Notes under the pieces: model-generated
Told to the model about the DNA's origin: nothing
Seen by the model: only the letters and a program-made list of their open reading frames with translations
The model's database searches: none
Program-made: the position numbers and the translations under genes
Part shown: one piece after another, positions 35,401-47,937 of the stretch
Numbering within the stretch: the first letter of the stretch is position 1
Layout: each line of letters opens with the position of its first letter
Origin: Ophiodon elongatus
Lineage: Eukaryota > Chordata > Actinopteri > Perciformes > Hexagrammidae
NCBI GenBank assembly: GCA_016806645.1
Contig: JACSYO010000503.1
Coordinates: forward strand, 2,280,501-2,344,500
Direction of reading: 5' to 3'
Length of the DNA stretch: 64,000 nucleotides

Positions 35401-35550
35401 GCTAGTGCACTCGACAGAATCCTTTAACCAATGAACAGCATGTCAGCTGAAAAGCAAGAAATGAAAAAAAAATAGTTGAGAGCCAAATATACAATTCAAC
35501 ACATATGAAGATTAAAGTTTCCAATATAAATAATGATAATTAATAATAAG

Positions 35551-35740
35551 TAGAGCTCGACCAGGGCCATGTCAATATATTGGTTAATTAATAGACAGAT
35601 ATATCTGTGTTGCTGCAATTGTGTTTAATACGTGTTTTTGTTATGTAAAACATAAATAAAAATACTATACATATGGGACCGATATACAGCTATCAGATTG
35701 TTAGGATGACCCTGAAAAATCCAATATAGGTCAGTCTATA
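35551..35740. mobile_element. MITE, TAGAGCTCGACC type
   Basis: The left end is TAGAGCTCGACCAGGGCCAT, and the right end, read in reverse complement, is TATAGACTGACCTATATTGG. They match at 9 of the first 12 bases. The ~190-bp body is AT-rich with ATATCTGT and GACCGATATA motifs, as in fish hAT-like elements built of ATCGG/CCGAT phrases. Confidence 0.5.
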
Positions 35741-36369
35741 TTAATGAGGTTTAAATAGAGCTTTTTCTTTTGAGGAAAATTCCTATTTTCTGCATAATAT
35801 GCATTATCGTGTTTTCAGGACACGTGGTAGGAAAGTATGGACACATGTAATATTTAGCTGGAAACCTACAACTGAAGAGAGAAACCATGAATGTAAAAGC
35901 TCTGCCTAATTTGCCGCAGCTGGAGAACAGCAAAGTAAAACTGTGTTATTCTCACAGGTCACTCCTGTTGAAAAAATGTTTTGCGTGTGCAGTGTGTAAC
36001 AAAGTAGATCTCATAGATAGCACTTAACAGTTCTGGGGTATACACAGTGGCCTCCTCATTAACTGCTGTGCAGTAGCCTTTATCGCTTTGAGTCATGTGG
36101 CTGAAGGTTATATTCCACATGGACTTCTTAAGGAGGTAAAAAAAGAAATCCTGGTGCTTTATAATTTTTTTTATTTATAACCACATATTAGTTCAAAGCT
36201 GTTTTTGTAAAATGGATGGAACAGATGTGAAAATGTATGTTTTAGGATAACTCTGAAAGAGTTGACTTAATGTGGCAAGCGGTACACTGAATGTCTCGTA
36301 CTATTATTTTCGTCATTGAATAAATATTAGTTATATTTTCAGTTAACTCATCAGTTGTTCAGCAGCACA

Positions 36370-36470
36370 CTTTTCACATTTGAGAAGTCGGAACCAGGAG
36401 AGGCTTTGTATTTGTGTTAAAGAAAATTGATTGTCATTTTATTTTCTGTCGATCAACTAATCAATTAACA
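36370..36470 (+). mobile_element. MITE fragment, GGGCTGCAAC-type family (copy 2)
   Basis: TTTTCACATTTGAGAAGTCG, GAACCAGGAGAGG and later TTTCTGTCGATCAACTAATC match the right half of the same element family as at 2401, from which the left end is missing here. Assignment is from memory of the fish consensus. Confidence 0.45.
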
Positions 36471-36889
36471 CATTTAATAATAATAATGAAATGCAGCTGT
36501 ATCGATATAAACACTTATAGATATAATGATACAAATAAAGGAATTGTATGGGAACCCTTGTGCCTCCAAATTCTGTTAATATTGGAGGATAATGTACCGA
36601 GGACGAAAGAAAGCACAGGGGTGGGGAAAGGATGGGTAGATGTCCTCGTCCCATCACCATCCGGCAGTTGTTGTCTTGTTGTCTTATTTAAAACCACAAC
36701 GATGGGTCTTTACGGCGGCGTTATTGATTTTTCTTAAAATAACAATACATCAAATGACTGATGACAATGTGAAAAGGGTCGCTCATAGTCGTGAACCTGC
36801 AGAGAATTATCTCTTGCTAATTTGCAGCGTCCCGCGGCTTCATGGAGCTTTTATAGAAGAGTTTCAGCTCATTGGTCACTCTCACGCCT

Positions 36890-37075
36890 CTCATAGTGGC
36901 GCTTTTTGTCCACCGTACTCGACGAAACGGTAGGAAGACACAGTTAAGAGACTAGCTGGTGAACGTAGTCGAGCATTTAGCGGCCAAAGAGACCGATTTC
37001 CATCAGGAGTTGGTAGAGACGGCAAACAGAGCTAAGAGCGAGTGGAAGAATGATCAGACATCACGATTCGAAATT
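36890..37075 (+). repeat. Dispersed percomorph-type repeat
   Basis: TTAAGAGACTAGCTGGTGAA, then GAGCATTTAGCGGCCAAAGA, AGGAGTTGGTAGAGACGGCA and AACAGAGCTAAGAGCGAGTG. I recognise this chain of phrases as a repeat common in percomorph fishes. The family name is unknown to me, and the open frame across it is not credible as a gene. Confidence 0.55.
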
Positions 37076-37699
37076 AATGATGAAACATATTCAAGTGGGC
37101 CTGTCACAATAATGCCGACTTATCGTACGATATACTCTGAATGAACATGACCTGAATCATTTCTGCTGACCTCGATGTTGCCCCTTGTGTTCACATGCCT
37201 GTGTTTGTTTGCATCGGAATGTTACCAACGTTACAGCTAACATGATGCCAGATTTACCTACCATTATGAAGACTTTTTTTCACAGAACCTAAGGTGACAA
37301 AAAACCTCTGCTGAGACACGTTTGGCTGTCATTTCTCATCCCGCTGCTTCTCTCAACCCTGTCTGCTCTCTGTGTCGGAGTTTCACCGTGGGCGGGGCTC
37401 AGGTCGAGGCCAAAAGGTGTTTTTCGTGACAGCTATACTGACGAGCCAGAAAGTTTGGACGAATGAGTCCAAATGGACTTATTCAAGCCACACTCCACAG
37501 CTCTGGTGTGGGAACATTTTAGATTTAAGCAGAATGAGAGAAGAGTGTTGTTACTTGTTACTTATATCTAACTTTTAGCTAATATGTTGTTGATGATAAT
37601 ATCATCATTTTACCAGTGCATAAAAGGGTTTTTAAAAACAACAATAATACTATTTGTTACAATTCATTTCTGGGACAATGTATTGTCCGACAGAAGTAG

Positions 37700-37937
37700 T
37701 AGGGTTGTCCTCAACTCAGGAAATTCTTAGTTTCCTAACACTCATTAGATTTTGAAGACTAAACAATAAGTTGATTTAATTGGCAGATCTCTGGAACGGA
37801 GTTTCTCCACAAAGAATCATGCAAAGCACCACTTCAAATCTTGTGTCTGCGAGAGATGTGCATGAAAGAAGCATACAAAGTGACTCTTAGACTACAAATC
37901 GATTAGTTGACTCATCAACTACGAGGCGGCAGCCCTA
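37700..37937. mobile_element. MITE family B, copy 1
   Basis: The left end is TAGGGTTGTCCTCAACTC and the right end GGCAGCCCTA, inverted relative to each other. The core TTTCTCCACAAAGAATCATG then CAAAGCACCACTTCAAATCT recurs in the copies at 49976 and 54901. Length is about 238 bp. The ends and the CGATTAGTTGACTCATCAAC block are typical of hAT-like MITEs in fish. Confidence 0.7.
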
Positions 37938-38703
37938 AAATAGTAGTTATCGAGACAGAGTTGCTAACAAGATTGTCAAACATTTAAAAAGTCAATGTTT
38001 TGTTCACAACTCGTTTCTGCTGCCCCCAAGTGGACAAAGAAATTGCAGGTTTAACCACATTTTTTTGTTGCCTAACCTTAACCATGATTTATTTGCCATA
38101 ACAACAATATTAACCCCAACCGTGACCATATCATGTGCATATATTGGAAATATATTATTTCTAAATGTTGGCATTAGGGGGTTTAAAAACAAACATGACC
38201 TAGAATAACTTTTCTTCTGATGATTCTTTAACCACAGCGTCTCAGTGTACACCCTTCAATAAATACTTAATTCCTCTCCATGTAGTAAAGTATATTTACA
38301 TGGAGAATGTCATTTAAGTACAGGCTAATATACTACAAATGAGAAACATTGACTGGCAATGTACCCGGTGGTGGGTCCAGCAGGATTAAAGAGGTTAAGT
38401 GTACACTACTTCCTTCAGATAGACACACACAGAAAACAAAATTCCCCAAAATACACACTCGGGGTAAACACTATGTGGGAACCATCTGCCCCAAAATAGA
38501 ATCTAATTTGATGCAATCTCTCGAGTGCCAATCAGTCTTAACAGCAAAGTGCCTGTACAGTGCAGACTGAGTTTTCTGTTAACATCAAACGTCGTCTCAT
38601 TCCATACGATGGGTTTCCTACCACTTGCTGAGTTTCCAATCTTTGCACTCTACCGCTACGCTAAGTGAGTGCTCCCTCGCCAGAAAAAAGAAGCCTGTAG
38701 GGG

Positions 38704-38734
<31 letters not shown>

Positions 38735-38751
38735 GGTGGGTGGGTGGGTGT
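38704..38751. repeat. (TG)n(GGTG)n microsatellite
   Basis: A run of TG units passes into GGTG units. The TG part is broken once by TA. Confidence 0.95.
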
Positions 38752-40839
38752 GCACGCATCGAGGGTGCATTTGTTTGTGTTGCACATGAGGGAGCATGCT
38801 CGCTTTCTAAAAAGCCCTCACAGTTTAATGGAATTGTGTGCGGTGAATGTGAGACAAGACCAAGAAATGAGCCATAAGCAACCCCACGGGTATCGCTATT
38901 CTTTTTACCGAGCTGTGTGTGCAGAGGACACCAAACAGGAACACCAAACACTGCTTTTGTGAAATGGCAGTGAGGCAGGAGCCTGCTCTTTTTCCATCAA
39001 AAGAAAAGAAAAGAAAAAAAAATCCATCGCATATACAGTATGTGCTCAGTAAATAGGGTATCATTATCATGATGAAGGTGATATGGCCAAAGTCTTCTAT
39101 CTCCTTATAGGTCATTTCATATATCTTGATAATAAAAAATGTCTAATCCTTGTGTGAATTCAATAGAGATGCACTGATTGATCGGCCACAGACGGTAACG
39201 TAACAGCCACACACACACACACACCTAATTATGAGGCTAAAAGACAACATACAAGCATCAGGTACAAAATCCATCTTGGAACATGCGGTCATGAAGAACT
39301 ATCATTAAGTCTATTTCTGGATCTGCTTTATGCTGATACGTGTCCAACTGATGAAATCAAAGCATATTATAATAAAATGCATCGAGCTGACGTTGTGATT
39401 AGTTTCAGGGTTCACTCAGAGAAAAAAAAGGCCTTCTTTGTACAGCCAACATAAAAAATCCACAGGGGAACAGGTAGGAAGAGTAATTTCTCCACTGACA
39501 GTAGCTTCAATAGACCGTAATGCAATGCAGCCACCAGACATTTCAGTAAGGGGCTCAGCCGCAATCACAGACTCACCCCAGTGTTCAAGAACTCATTGGC
39601 GAGACATTTATATTCCTTTACGCCCACCTTTGATCGAAAGTAATGAGTTCATGCCCCCCTTTCTCTCCAGGTTGTTGAGTCGTTTTGGGTGACAAAGGAA
39701 ATCACAAAATGAAGAAGAAGTGTGTCTGCCAGGTCGAGGGGGAAGTGGGTGTACCACTAAATTAAATTACTAAATTTAAATAAACCAGTTTGTCACAAAA
39801 TAACTCCTGAACGTCACTGAATATATCTGAAAAGCGATGATATCTGCCGGAGCCTCTGAGGGCGAATCTCTCCTTTTACACGCGAATAACTGCAGGGACA
39901 ATAGTAATTGCAGCTTCTCTAATGGATTAATCAACACCCCTTTTTGGGTTGCATTATTGTGAGAGAAGTGATGACAGTCTTGTTGTGAAATTACACAGTC
40001 AACTGTAAAACCCTCAGAAAGCTAAAGGGACCCTGAGAATACAAGAAGCTGAATTTTTATGTAAGGAGAAATCTTGCTATTCAGATAAAAAATAAAATAA
40101 ATAAATAGAAAAGTTTGGAGCAACATATTCAAAAACATTATTACAACTACTATTACATTACTCTCCTCAAAAATGTGTTCATGAACACAAAGGGGGAAAC
40201 CGTACTTGTGCATCTCAAAAGACATCCTTTTAAGTATTCAACACTATGAATCTTATAGGTGCTGCAGAATTGAACATTTAGAAGAGCACACCTCACCATC
40301 TGCGGTATTGTTAGAGGCAAGAATGGATTCTGAAAAATATCAGTAAATCTTGGAAGCCAATGTCCCACAGACAATCAAAAAAGAAAAAAAGAAAAAGAAA
40401 CTGACAAGAGAATGGATAGAGCACACAATGATCCTTTACATAACGTAAAAATGAACCGTGACCTTTTCAAAGAAACAACAGGTTAAGGTTTTATAATTGG
40501 CTTCACAGCTCACGAAACAGAATTTAATCAAAAATCTGTCATAAATGCAGGAAGAAATAGTGGAATAGTGACTTTTTTTTTGCTGTCCTCTGGAAACATG
40601 CTGAGATGTCTACCAAAGCAGAATGTAACTAAGCAATTCTCAACAGTAAGTAAGTCAATTTGGGTAAATGACGCAAATTGCTAGTAAATGAGCATTTGCA
40701 GAAAGAGATGCCATGCATTTAATTCTTCTCACACAGTCATGTTTACGATTCGTCCAAAGGGTGATTTCTCCAAGCCTACGCAGAGCTCAATGCACCATAT
40801 GCGTTCAAATCTTTGTTAAAAGGGTTCAAAAGGAGCATA
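38752..40839. other. Non-coding stretch with one short element end
   Basis: GAGATGCACTGATTGATCGG at about 39166 is the short start of a GGGATGCACCGATC-type MITE; related pieces are at 42527 and 60517. A CA run lies at about 39210-39223. Nothing else is recognised. Confidence 0.45.
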
Positions 40840-41110
40840 TCTAGTGCGTCTCAACATGGCGACGGCTGAGCCGGAGGGTGGGTGGTGCTGCTGCGCTTCC
40901 GCAACAACGTCAGGATGGCGTCATCAGTTGGAAGCGGCATAAAAGCACGGTGCAGAGCGGCGCCCAAAAGCTGGCTAGTGGACTAAAAGAACTCGAGGCA
41001 CTAAAAGAACTCGAGGCCGGCTAGAGAAGCTTGGACAACAACACACACAGAAACTGATTTCAGTCTCTGCTGAAGTAGACTTTACTCTTCTATATCTTCA
41101 CATTGAAAAT
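40840..41110 (+). repeat. Dispersed repeat with an 18-bp tandem duplication (copy 1)
   Basis: ACTAAAAGAACTCGAGGC occurs twice in tandem at 40982-41017. The tail CTCTGCTGAAGTAGACTTTA then CTCTTCTATATCTTCACATT resembles CCCTGCTCAGGTAGACATTA then CTCCACTATATCTTTACATA at 54291, so the two tails share ancestry. The head is GC-rich with ATGGCGACGG and TGGCGTCATC. No domain is found in the frames. Confidence 0.5.
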
Positions 41111-41259
41111 ACTGGTTTGATGCCATGTTATTGCTCTGAATTGATATGACGGACCACAATTTCACATTTCCTCCTGTCCATTTTGAAGTTATCTTTTTAA
41201 AAACTATAAGAAATAATAAGCCTCCAGAAACTCCACCCTTGTGTTTCTTATCCCATTTA

Positions 41260-41539
41260 AAAGTGGGGCTGGGCAACATATTGATGTTGTGACATGAGAC
41301 TAGACATTATCTTAGATTTTGGATATTGTAATATAGCATAAGAGTTGTCGTTTCCTGTTTTTAAAGGCTGTATTACAGTAAAGTACTTAGACTGTTTGAG
41401 CTGTTTTATTAATAGCCACATTACCGATGATAAATTATCAAATATCTTATTGCGTAAATATTAAACAGCCCCACAATGCCGAGGTATTTGGTTCAAACAT
41501 TGTGATATTTGATTTTCTCCTCATCGCCCAGACCACTTT
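41260..41539. mobile_element. hAT-like MITE, GGGCTGGGCAA type
   Basis: The ends are inverted copies: left AAAGTGGGGCTGGGCAA, and right, in reverse complement, AAAGTGGTCTGGGCGA. The body contains ATGAGACTAGACATTATCTT, TTTAAAGGCTGTATTACAGT and GAGGTATTTGGTTCAAACAT, phrases of a fish non-autonomous element that ends in ATATCGCCCAGCCC. About 280 bp, apparently with both ends present but internally deleted compared with the consensus as I remember it. Confidence 0.7.
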
Positions 41540-42526
41540 ATGGAAACTCAAATTTAGTTACATCTCGTGTTTTGTAAACATAGCACATATCTTGCAAAAC
41601 CTGGAGGATCATGCATGAATATCAAAGAGCAGTGTAGCAGCATGCAGTCCCATGAGATAGTTGTGATGCATATCGCTGAATGGGTGAAACGGAATCTAAT
41701 CATTTTCATCATCTGTTGCATTAAAATGTTTGTGCACCCAACGTCTTCAAATGCAATGCAATGCTGCTCTCACGAGCAAGAAACTACCGATGCTGTCTAC
41801 TCTTGCTTTAACAGAGGAAATTAAAGTATACAATCTAATAAAGAATCTACTCGAACGAAGAGAGTCGGCCACCAAGTGCATCTATCTCATTCCACCGCTG
41901 TGCTGTCTAGTAAAGACAACGTGCACTGGCTTGGGAGCACAATTAATTACACCACGATGTATTTCCGGAGGGAAAAGCTGAAAATAAAGTTTGCTGTGTG
42001 AATGACAGCATCTCTAATTTGTTATGACCTATAGGCATAGAACATTTGGAAATGTCTGCTTCATGGCCACTGAACATTATTAGGAATCAATGTGACTGAC
42101 TGTTGATGGCTTTATGTACTTTTACTTTGTATAATTCATGACAAAGTTCTCACTGCGTAATGATGATGAGCGTGATGATGATTTTTGAAGCTGACATTTC
42201 TCCCACACGGGCTGAGCATTTTATTCCTAATTAATTACCAATGTATTAAAATAAAAATAAAAAGCAGTGTGTGGCATTCATGACAACCGTTAATTGGTGC
42301 ATTTCTGGCCTCAAATTCAAGCAATGCATGTTTGCATGCTTGATAGCAGCAAAATGGGAAGTTTTGAGATTCATGGTAATAACAAGGGACTAATTCAGAA
42401 TAGCTATCATGTCTAAATCCAGATGCCAACAATCTTTCTAACTCCAATCCATCTATCTCGGCCTGCTGGCGCATTGTGGACATCCATGAGAGCTTCATGG
42501 GACCACCATGAACTACCCATCAGGAC

Positions 42527-42625
42527 TAGGGAGCGTCACGATCGATCGGCAGGTCATCGGTATCGGCAGATTAAGGCTTTAAAATTGGCCTCGGCCGGAA
42601 ATAAACAATATTCTCCGATATGACC
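42527..42625 (+). mobile_element. MITE fragment, GGGATGCACCGATC type
   Basis: TAGGGAGCGTCACGATCGAT then CGGCAGGTCATCGGTATCGG and GGCCTCGGCCGGAAATAAAC follow the opening of a fish hAT-like element rich in ATCGG/GGCCGAT phrases. The right end is not seen nearby. Another family member may end at 60532. Confidence 0.5.
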
Positions 42626-44989
42626 AATGAGGTAATGCATATGTGCAAGTGACACGAAACAATGAAGAAGCTGGTGAAGAAACAGAAATGTCTGCTGTGT
42701 TGAGGTTTTTTGTGTTAGTGTTAGAAAAAAAGTTGCTATCCCTGATTGTAAGAAGAAGAAAAACAAGAAAACATCCAAAATACACATTGAGGTGTTTATT
42801 TTACTAAATTGTCTATTTGCGTCTGTAGATTTCTGCAAAATTCACCAAAAGTTAGCATGAAATAATGCCTCATATCTGTATTTAAACATAAATTTCAAAA
42901 TAACTGTCTTAATTTAAGCGACTGGGTTTGTGTTGATATCTATAAGTTAACTTTTTTTTACCTTTTTCAACTGTAGTGTCTCCCCTTAAGTTTAATCAGT
43001 TGTCTTAAATTGACCAGGGAAGGTGTACATTCTGAAAAGCATTGTATTTTATGTCAGCATCTGCATGTGGGCCATCACGATAACAAAATAAGACGTTAAT
43101 CCCACTACAGGAGAGATTTGATGTTCTCTGCAAATCGGTGGAAAAGAGTCTGTCCGTATCCGTATCCGCAGTCGGACAAAACAAGTTCCAAATCAAATGC
43201 TTTTTTATTTCATTTAACTTTTTTACGTACCGCAGCTGCCCTTACAAAGTACAAACTGTTGCATGCAATATGCATTCAGTTGGGACACAGCACTTCCTCA
43301 TAGCGTTGCACCTTGAACTTTGACCCTCTTGCTCATATATTCTCTGCTCAGAGGATTGTGGGTCAGAATAACCAGAAAAGCATGCTGGCTTGCAGACTGT
43401 AAAATGTGACTGGATGCACGAGAACATCCTGGTTATTTTGGCACACTGCATTTGACATACTAATGGGACATTAATAAATCTTTTTCTGGCATACTTAATA
43501 GTTCGGTAGTATGGGTATTGGTCTCAGTATCATAAATCACTGTATATTGTTTTAACTTCCTAGCAACACGTCCCAAACAACCCAGCCTCCTGTGAGTTTA
43601 GTTTTATTTCTTTTTTACAACTTGTTATTTATAAAAGGAAAATGCTCTCAGTTCTTATTCTAGTCTTGCCTTGATGTGCAGTAAAAGTGAATGTGCATTC
43701 AAAGACACACTTGAGACACAGTTGCCATCTGATAATACTGGAAATATTTTCCCACCATAATGACCATGATATCTTAATGATGCAATTAATAAAAATAAAA
43801 AATTGCATGCATCAATTAGTCTTTTTTACCTTTTAGTGGATAGAACAGTCAAACAGACAAGGAAAAGGGGAGAGAGAGAGAGAGAGAGAGAGAGAGGATC
43901 TTGACCTAAAATGATGAATCTCTGTATTTTTAGGCTGAAAGGAAATGTGCAGTGTAGGTTACAGTTTGTATATGTATATGTGTTGCCAACAACTTTGCAA
44001 CTTTACTGCTAAGTTTCTCCCCCCTTCTTCCTATTTTGATGCATTACAACCTTGAATAGGAGCCTGGAAAACCACACGAAACTCTGCGATACAAATGAGT
44101 TCTCCTATATGGCTATGACTCACTTCTTTGAAAGCAAAGTCTATGTTTTTGGCACACGGAGAACACTTACTGCCAGTGAGGAAAGTCAAGAGGCCTTCAA
44201 AGTCATCAAGTGAGGTCGGTGACGTGTGCAAGTTAATGAATCACAGCCGCAGCAAATTATTGGAATTCGAGTGGGATGCCAGTTTCCTTTACAACGACTA
44301 CTGGTATCTTAATTTCACATAATGAATCCAAGTTCTACAGTTGCATTACTTTTAGTAAAAAGTAAACATAAATGCCAGTGAAGTACAGTGAAGGCTGTGA
44401 GATTAAATGACTCTCATGTTATCAAGTTGTGGGAAAAACAATTTCCTTGAGTCTAAAATTATACACAATCATCAGAGTTAGGCCTATAGAGAAATTTGGA
44501 CCAGGGCAGTTTGAGGAAATTGATTTTCTGTTTACAAATTATAATTCATGAATGCCACATTGATGAGATGAGGTAATTATTTTGCCACTTAACTACAAAA
44601 TGGAACTTTGTGTGTGGGTAGGTGTGAGAGAGAACGAGATGGGGAGAGAGACGGGCCGTCAGTGTTTGTGGCTTCAAGTGAGAGGTTTTAACAGCTTTCT
44701 GGCTCACCGTTGATTGAATAAATGACTTTTCCCTTAATTAAACAAATGCTAGGTCACCACTTATCTTAACTCGTTTAAGTTATCTCATTAAATAAAACAT
44801 TCCAAATATTTTCTCTGCAATTCTGTGGGTTTAAAAGGCCCCTGCTTGGTGAATACGTTAGAGAAATTATGCAGGAATAGTTTGAGAAATTAAATAAAAA
44901 TATATATGAAATGAATAGCACAATATTTATACATGCGTCAACTGACTTTAGCCACTTAGGGGCATTTGTTTTGGTCGCCACTCATTTCT
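42626..44989. other. Non-coding stretch
   Basis: Contains a GA microsatellite at 43870-43897. No gene or further recognised element. Confidence 0.5.
43870..43897. repeat. (GA)n microsatellite
   Basis: About 14 GA units, uninterrupted. Confidence 0.95.
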
Positions 44990-45245
44990 GAGGAACGTAT
45001 CTGTGTCTCTAGCTGCTCAACGCTCCTCTATGCTCACTGGCTAGTCACTAACCTTGTCTGTCTGCAGATTAGTGCTGAGCAGGAAACAGATTCCCGCTGC
45101 TGAAAACAATGCAGAGGACGCTGAAAGCGAATCAACACGGTGAAGTTGTGGGCCAGGAAACCAAACCAATGAGCTGAAGCACTTCGTAGGACTGAGAGTC
45201 GGGTAATAATTATATGATGGTTCGGCACTACAAACAACACCTTTA
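44990..45245 (+). repeat. Possible dispersed fish repeat
   Basis: GAAACAGATTCCCGCTGCTG, AACAATGCAGAGGACGCTGA and GTTGTGGGCCAGGAAACCAA form a chain of phrases I associate with a percomorph dispersed repeat. No inverted ends were found. Tentative. Confidence 0.35.
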
Positions 45246-46032
45246 TATCAAACAGTTCGAAAAAATAGATTATAGCAGCGATAAGACATTTGTTTTCAAA
45301 TATTTGTGTGTATCAAGGCATCACACATTCTCTGCAAAATCACATCTGAAGTCATCAAATTAATGTTCAGTTCAATGAACTGTTTGAATTGCATCAGAAA
45401 AAAAGCAAGTGTGTTTGTGTAAAACAAAATCTCTTAAGAACTCACGTTTTACTGACAATTTCTTCATAATTATTCATTCAAACATAATGTTCTTCAACAA
45501 TGGCACTGTAGGACCATGTCAGAATACAATTCGACCTGATAATGTGGTTTAATCAAATAATACAAATGTGAACACTGCTGCTGTGCAGAAGGAGCAAACT
45601 ATCAACGTCACCCCCCTTAAGCCCACAGGAGGTGTTTGTTACTGAAGTTTATTAAAACTATCAAGATCTATCAAGAAAATTATTTTTTCTCCCACCATCA
45701 AAATTAAATGAATACAGCAAATAAAAACATCAGGCTGATAACCTCATTATTGGAATTTACTCTCTACTCTCTTCTTATTGTACTAATAAAGGGCATAGGA
45801 ATGATTTAAGGTTGAACACTTACCAGAATCAAGCTTGAAGCATTGACGCATTGGTCATGAAAATTGGAATTCCAGCAATTTCCTAAAAGGAAAAAAAAAA
45901 AGATATATACAGTATCTTTCATAAAACACATCACGATACCGGGAATTGCGGAAGTGTATTCTGGGTGGTTAGTCATGGACTCACTGACTGGTAAGAGAAG
46001 AAGATCAAACTATCACACCTTTGGTGCCTCTG

Positions 46033-46034
<2 letters not shown>

Positions 46035-46069
<35 letters not shown>
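46035..46069. repeat. (TC)n microsatellite
   Basis: About 17 TC units, directly joined to the dispersed repeat that follows. Confidence 0.95.
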
Positions 46070-46071
<2 letters not shown>

Positions 46072-46301
46072 GCCAGTGTTTGGTTTGTCTGTTCTGGGCT
46101 ACTGTAGTAAAATGGCGGTGCAACATGGCGGACTCCTTGAAGAGGACCCACTTCCTATGTAAATATGAAGGGCTCATTCGAAGCTAACCAAAACACGGTT
46201 CTTCGTTTCAGGTGATTAAACACTAATAAAACCATATAGTTATGAATGTTATATTCCATTTCTGCCAATAGATCCCCTTAAACGCTACACACTGGCCCTT
46301 T
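46070..46301 (+). repeat. Dispersed percomorph-type repeat ending ACACACTGGCCCTTT
   Basis: The segment reads GGGCCAGTGTTTGGTTTGTC, GGCTACTGTAGTAAAATGGC, GGTGCAACATGGCGGACTCC, AGGGCTCATTCGAAGCTAAC, and ends with TCTGCCAATAGATCCCCTTA and CTACACACTGGCCCTTT. I recognise this chain from repeats abundant in percomorph genomes. Its two ATGGCGG phrases can mimic gene starts. Likely a non-autonomous DNA element; the family is unknown to me. Confidence 0.6.
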
Positions 46302-46544
46302 AAATGAATGTTGTATACCTTATTTCATCATTACAAAGATGCACTTGTCAACATTAGACTTAATTTCTCTGGTTCAAGTCGATTCACAAAACTTTGATTT
46401 ACGTTTATTCCCAATCTCACGCTCAAATGATACCTCTCTTAGAACACAGTGATTTCTTTGAATCTGTTTTTAGCACAGTGAATCTATTTCTGTTGGTGAA
46501 TGTTCTGGCCTTGAGGTGCTCAGGCGTAAAATTATCACTGCTTT

Positions 46545-46844
46545 GTGGTTATCTTCCAACCCACCCAAATTCCCTTAGATATTATTCACACTAAATTCCT
46601 CAAAGAGGTTATAGGGGCTGTGGGCACTTGCTTGCTCTCTATTGTGAATGTCTTCCTCTCCGCTGATGGCAAACCCGATTATTTGAAAGAGGCAAGGGTT
46701 CAGCCTCTCCTGCAAAAAAAAAAAAAAAAAAAGCAACCTTCCTTGATCAATGACTTCATGATAACTTTACACTCATTTCAAAGCCACATGATTTATCTTA
46801 AAAGGTTGGTGGACAATGTATTACCAAGCAATGTCAGGAGGTGA
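46545..46844 (+). pseudogene. Degenerate LINE reverse-transcriptase fragment
   Basis: The open stretch includes LDIIHTKFLKEVIGAVGTCL, LSIVNVFLSADGKPDYLKEA and RVQPLLQKK. This parallels the DPIPTxLLKEV ... LLSIINSSLSSGxVPDYFKHA ... VQPLLKKP segment found just before the reverse-transcriptase core in fish LINEs of the Rex/L2 kind. An A-run follows where KKP and the next residues would be, and beyond it the match is weak (YLKRLVDNVL). The flanking ORF2 is missing. A dead, truncated copy. Confidence 0.55.
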
Positions 46845-47596
46845 TGGAATGAAGTAACAATTGAAGAGTGACTGTTACACTGATTTTCATTTTCCCTGTC
46901 AAGAAGATAAAACGTCCCAGTCTCCATTGTAAAATCTGTTTCTCTTTTCCATTTCAGAGTGTGTGCCGTCTCCAAGAACTGCCTGAAGGATTCATTTTCA
47001 GTGCATACCACCTCTTGACCTCAGCTTTGTAGCTTCCATCTCCTATGGCTTCCTTTAAAAAAAAAAAAAAAGATCAACAAACATGAGTTACTAGCTTCAA
47101 AACACAACAAATGCAGATTTTCCTTTCACTGTACGACTCACCAATTAAATTCAGGGATGGAAAAAGAAGAGAAGTTATCCTACTCTTGATAAATTTTTAA
47201 CCAGCCTTTTCAAAATATTCTATTTCACAATGGCATTTCTCTGTGAAGAGGCTCCAGCCACTCATCTCTGCATTTCTGTGCTCTGAATTCAGATGTGCAC
47301 TGTGGAGGCTACTCGGCAAATAACAATGAATCTACTCGACCCTATAGAGTCTGCCCCTTTAAAAGGACATCTACAATACTGCTCCCCCCCTCCACTCTTC
47401 TATAGCTCAGAGCAGTGATTGCATGGTCAAGGATGACTTTGTAGAAAACACGCTCATCATCGACTTGCTTATCCTGTCTAACCTTCGCCGGGTTGATTGG
47501 ATCATCGCCGCCTCCACTTCATGTGGCTCAGCACTGAGCCCAGACATCTCAGTGTGCCATTACATTGGCCGATCCACCTTAAAAGGTCAGCCTATC

Positions 47597-47935
47597 TTAA
47601 GTGGGCTGAAGTTGTCCCTTCACTTTAGAAGTCTTGTAGCAGTGACTCTTGTACCTGATATTACCCCACGACAGGACACAGTCGTAAGCTTTCCTTAAGT
47701 CCACAAAACACATGTGATCTGAATGGACAAACTCCCATGAACGCCTTCCAACCGACCTGTCAGGGTAAAGAGCTGGTTCCATTGCCCCCACGGCCGAGAC
47801 GGAATCCGCGTTGCTCCTCCTGGATCTGAGGTTCGACAATCGGTCCGCGCATCCTAGAATAAACTTTCCACTTGTAATACCTCGATAATTGGAGCACACC
47901 CTCTAGTCCCACTTTTAAAAAATGTAGGACCAGAA
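47597..47935 (-). pseudogene. LINE reverse-transcriptase fragment, downstream part
   Basis: On the minus strand the frame from 47899 begins MCSNYRGIT, the conserved NYRGIT phrase at the start of the RT domain, and later gives WEFVHSDHMCFVDLRKAYD. FVDLRKAYD (47681-47707) is RT motif A with its first catalytic aspartate. The segment between them is shifted: the residues expected there (QIQEEQxGFR-like) appear in another frame, so the copy carries at least one frameshift. The rest of the RT (YxDD motif) is absent. It pairs with 48305-48454 across an inserted hAT-like element. Confidence 0.7.
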
Positions 47936-47937
47936 TA

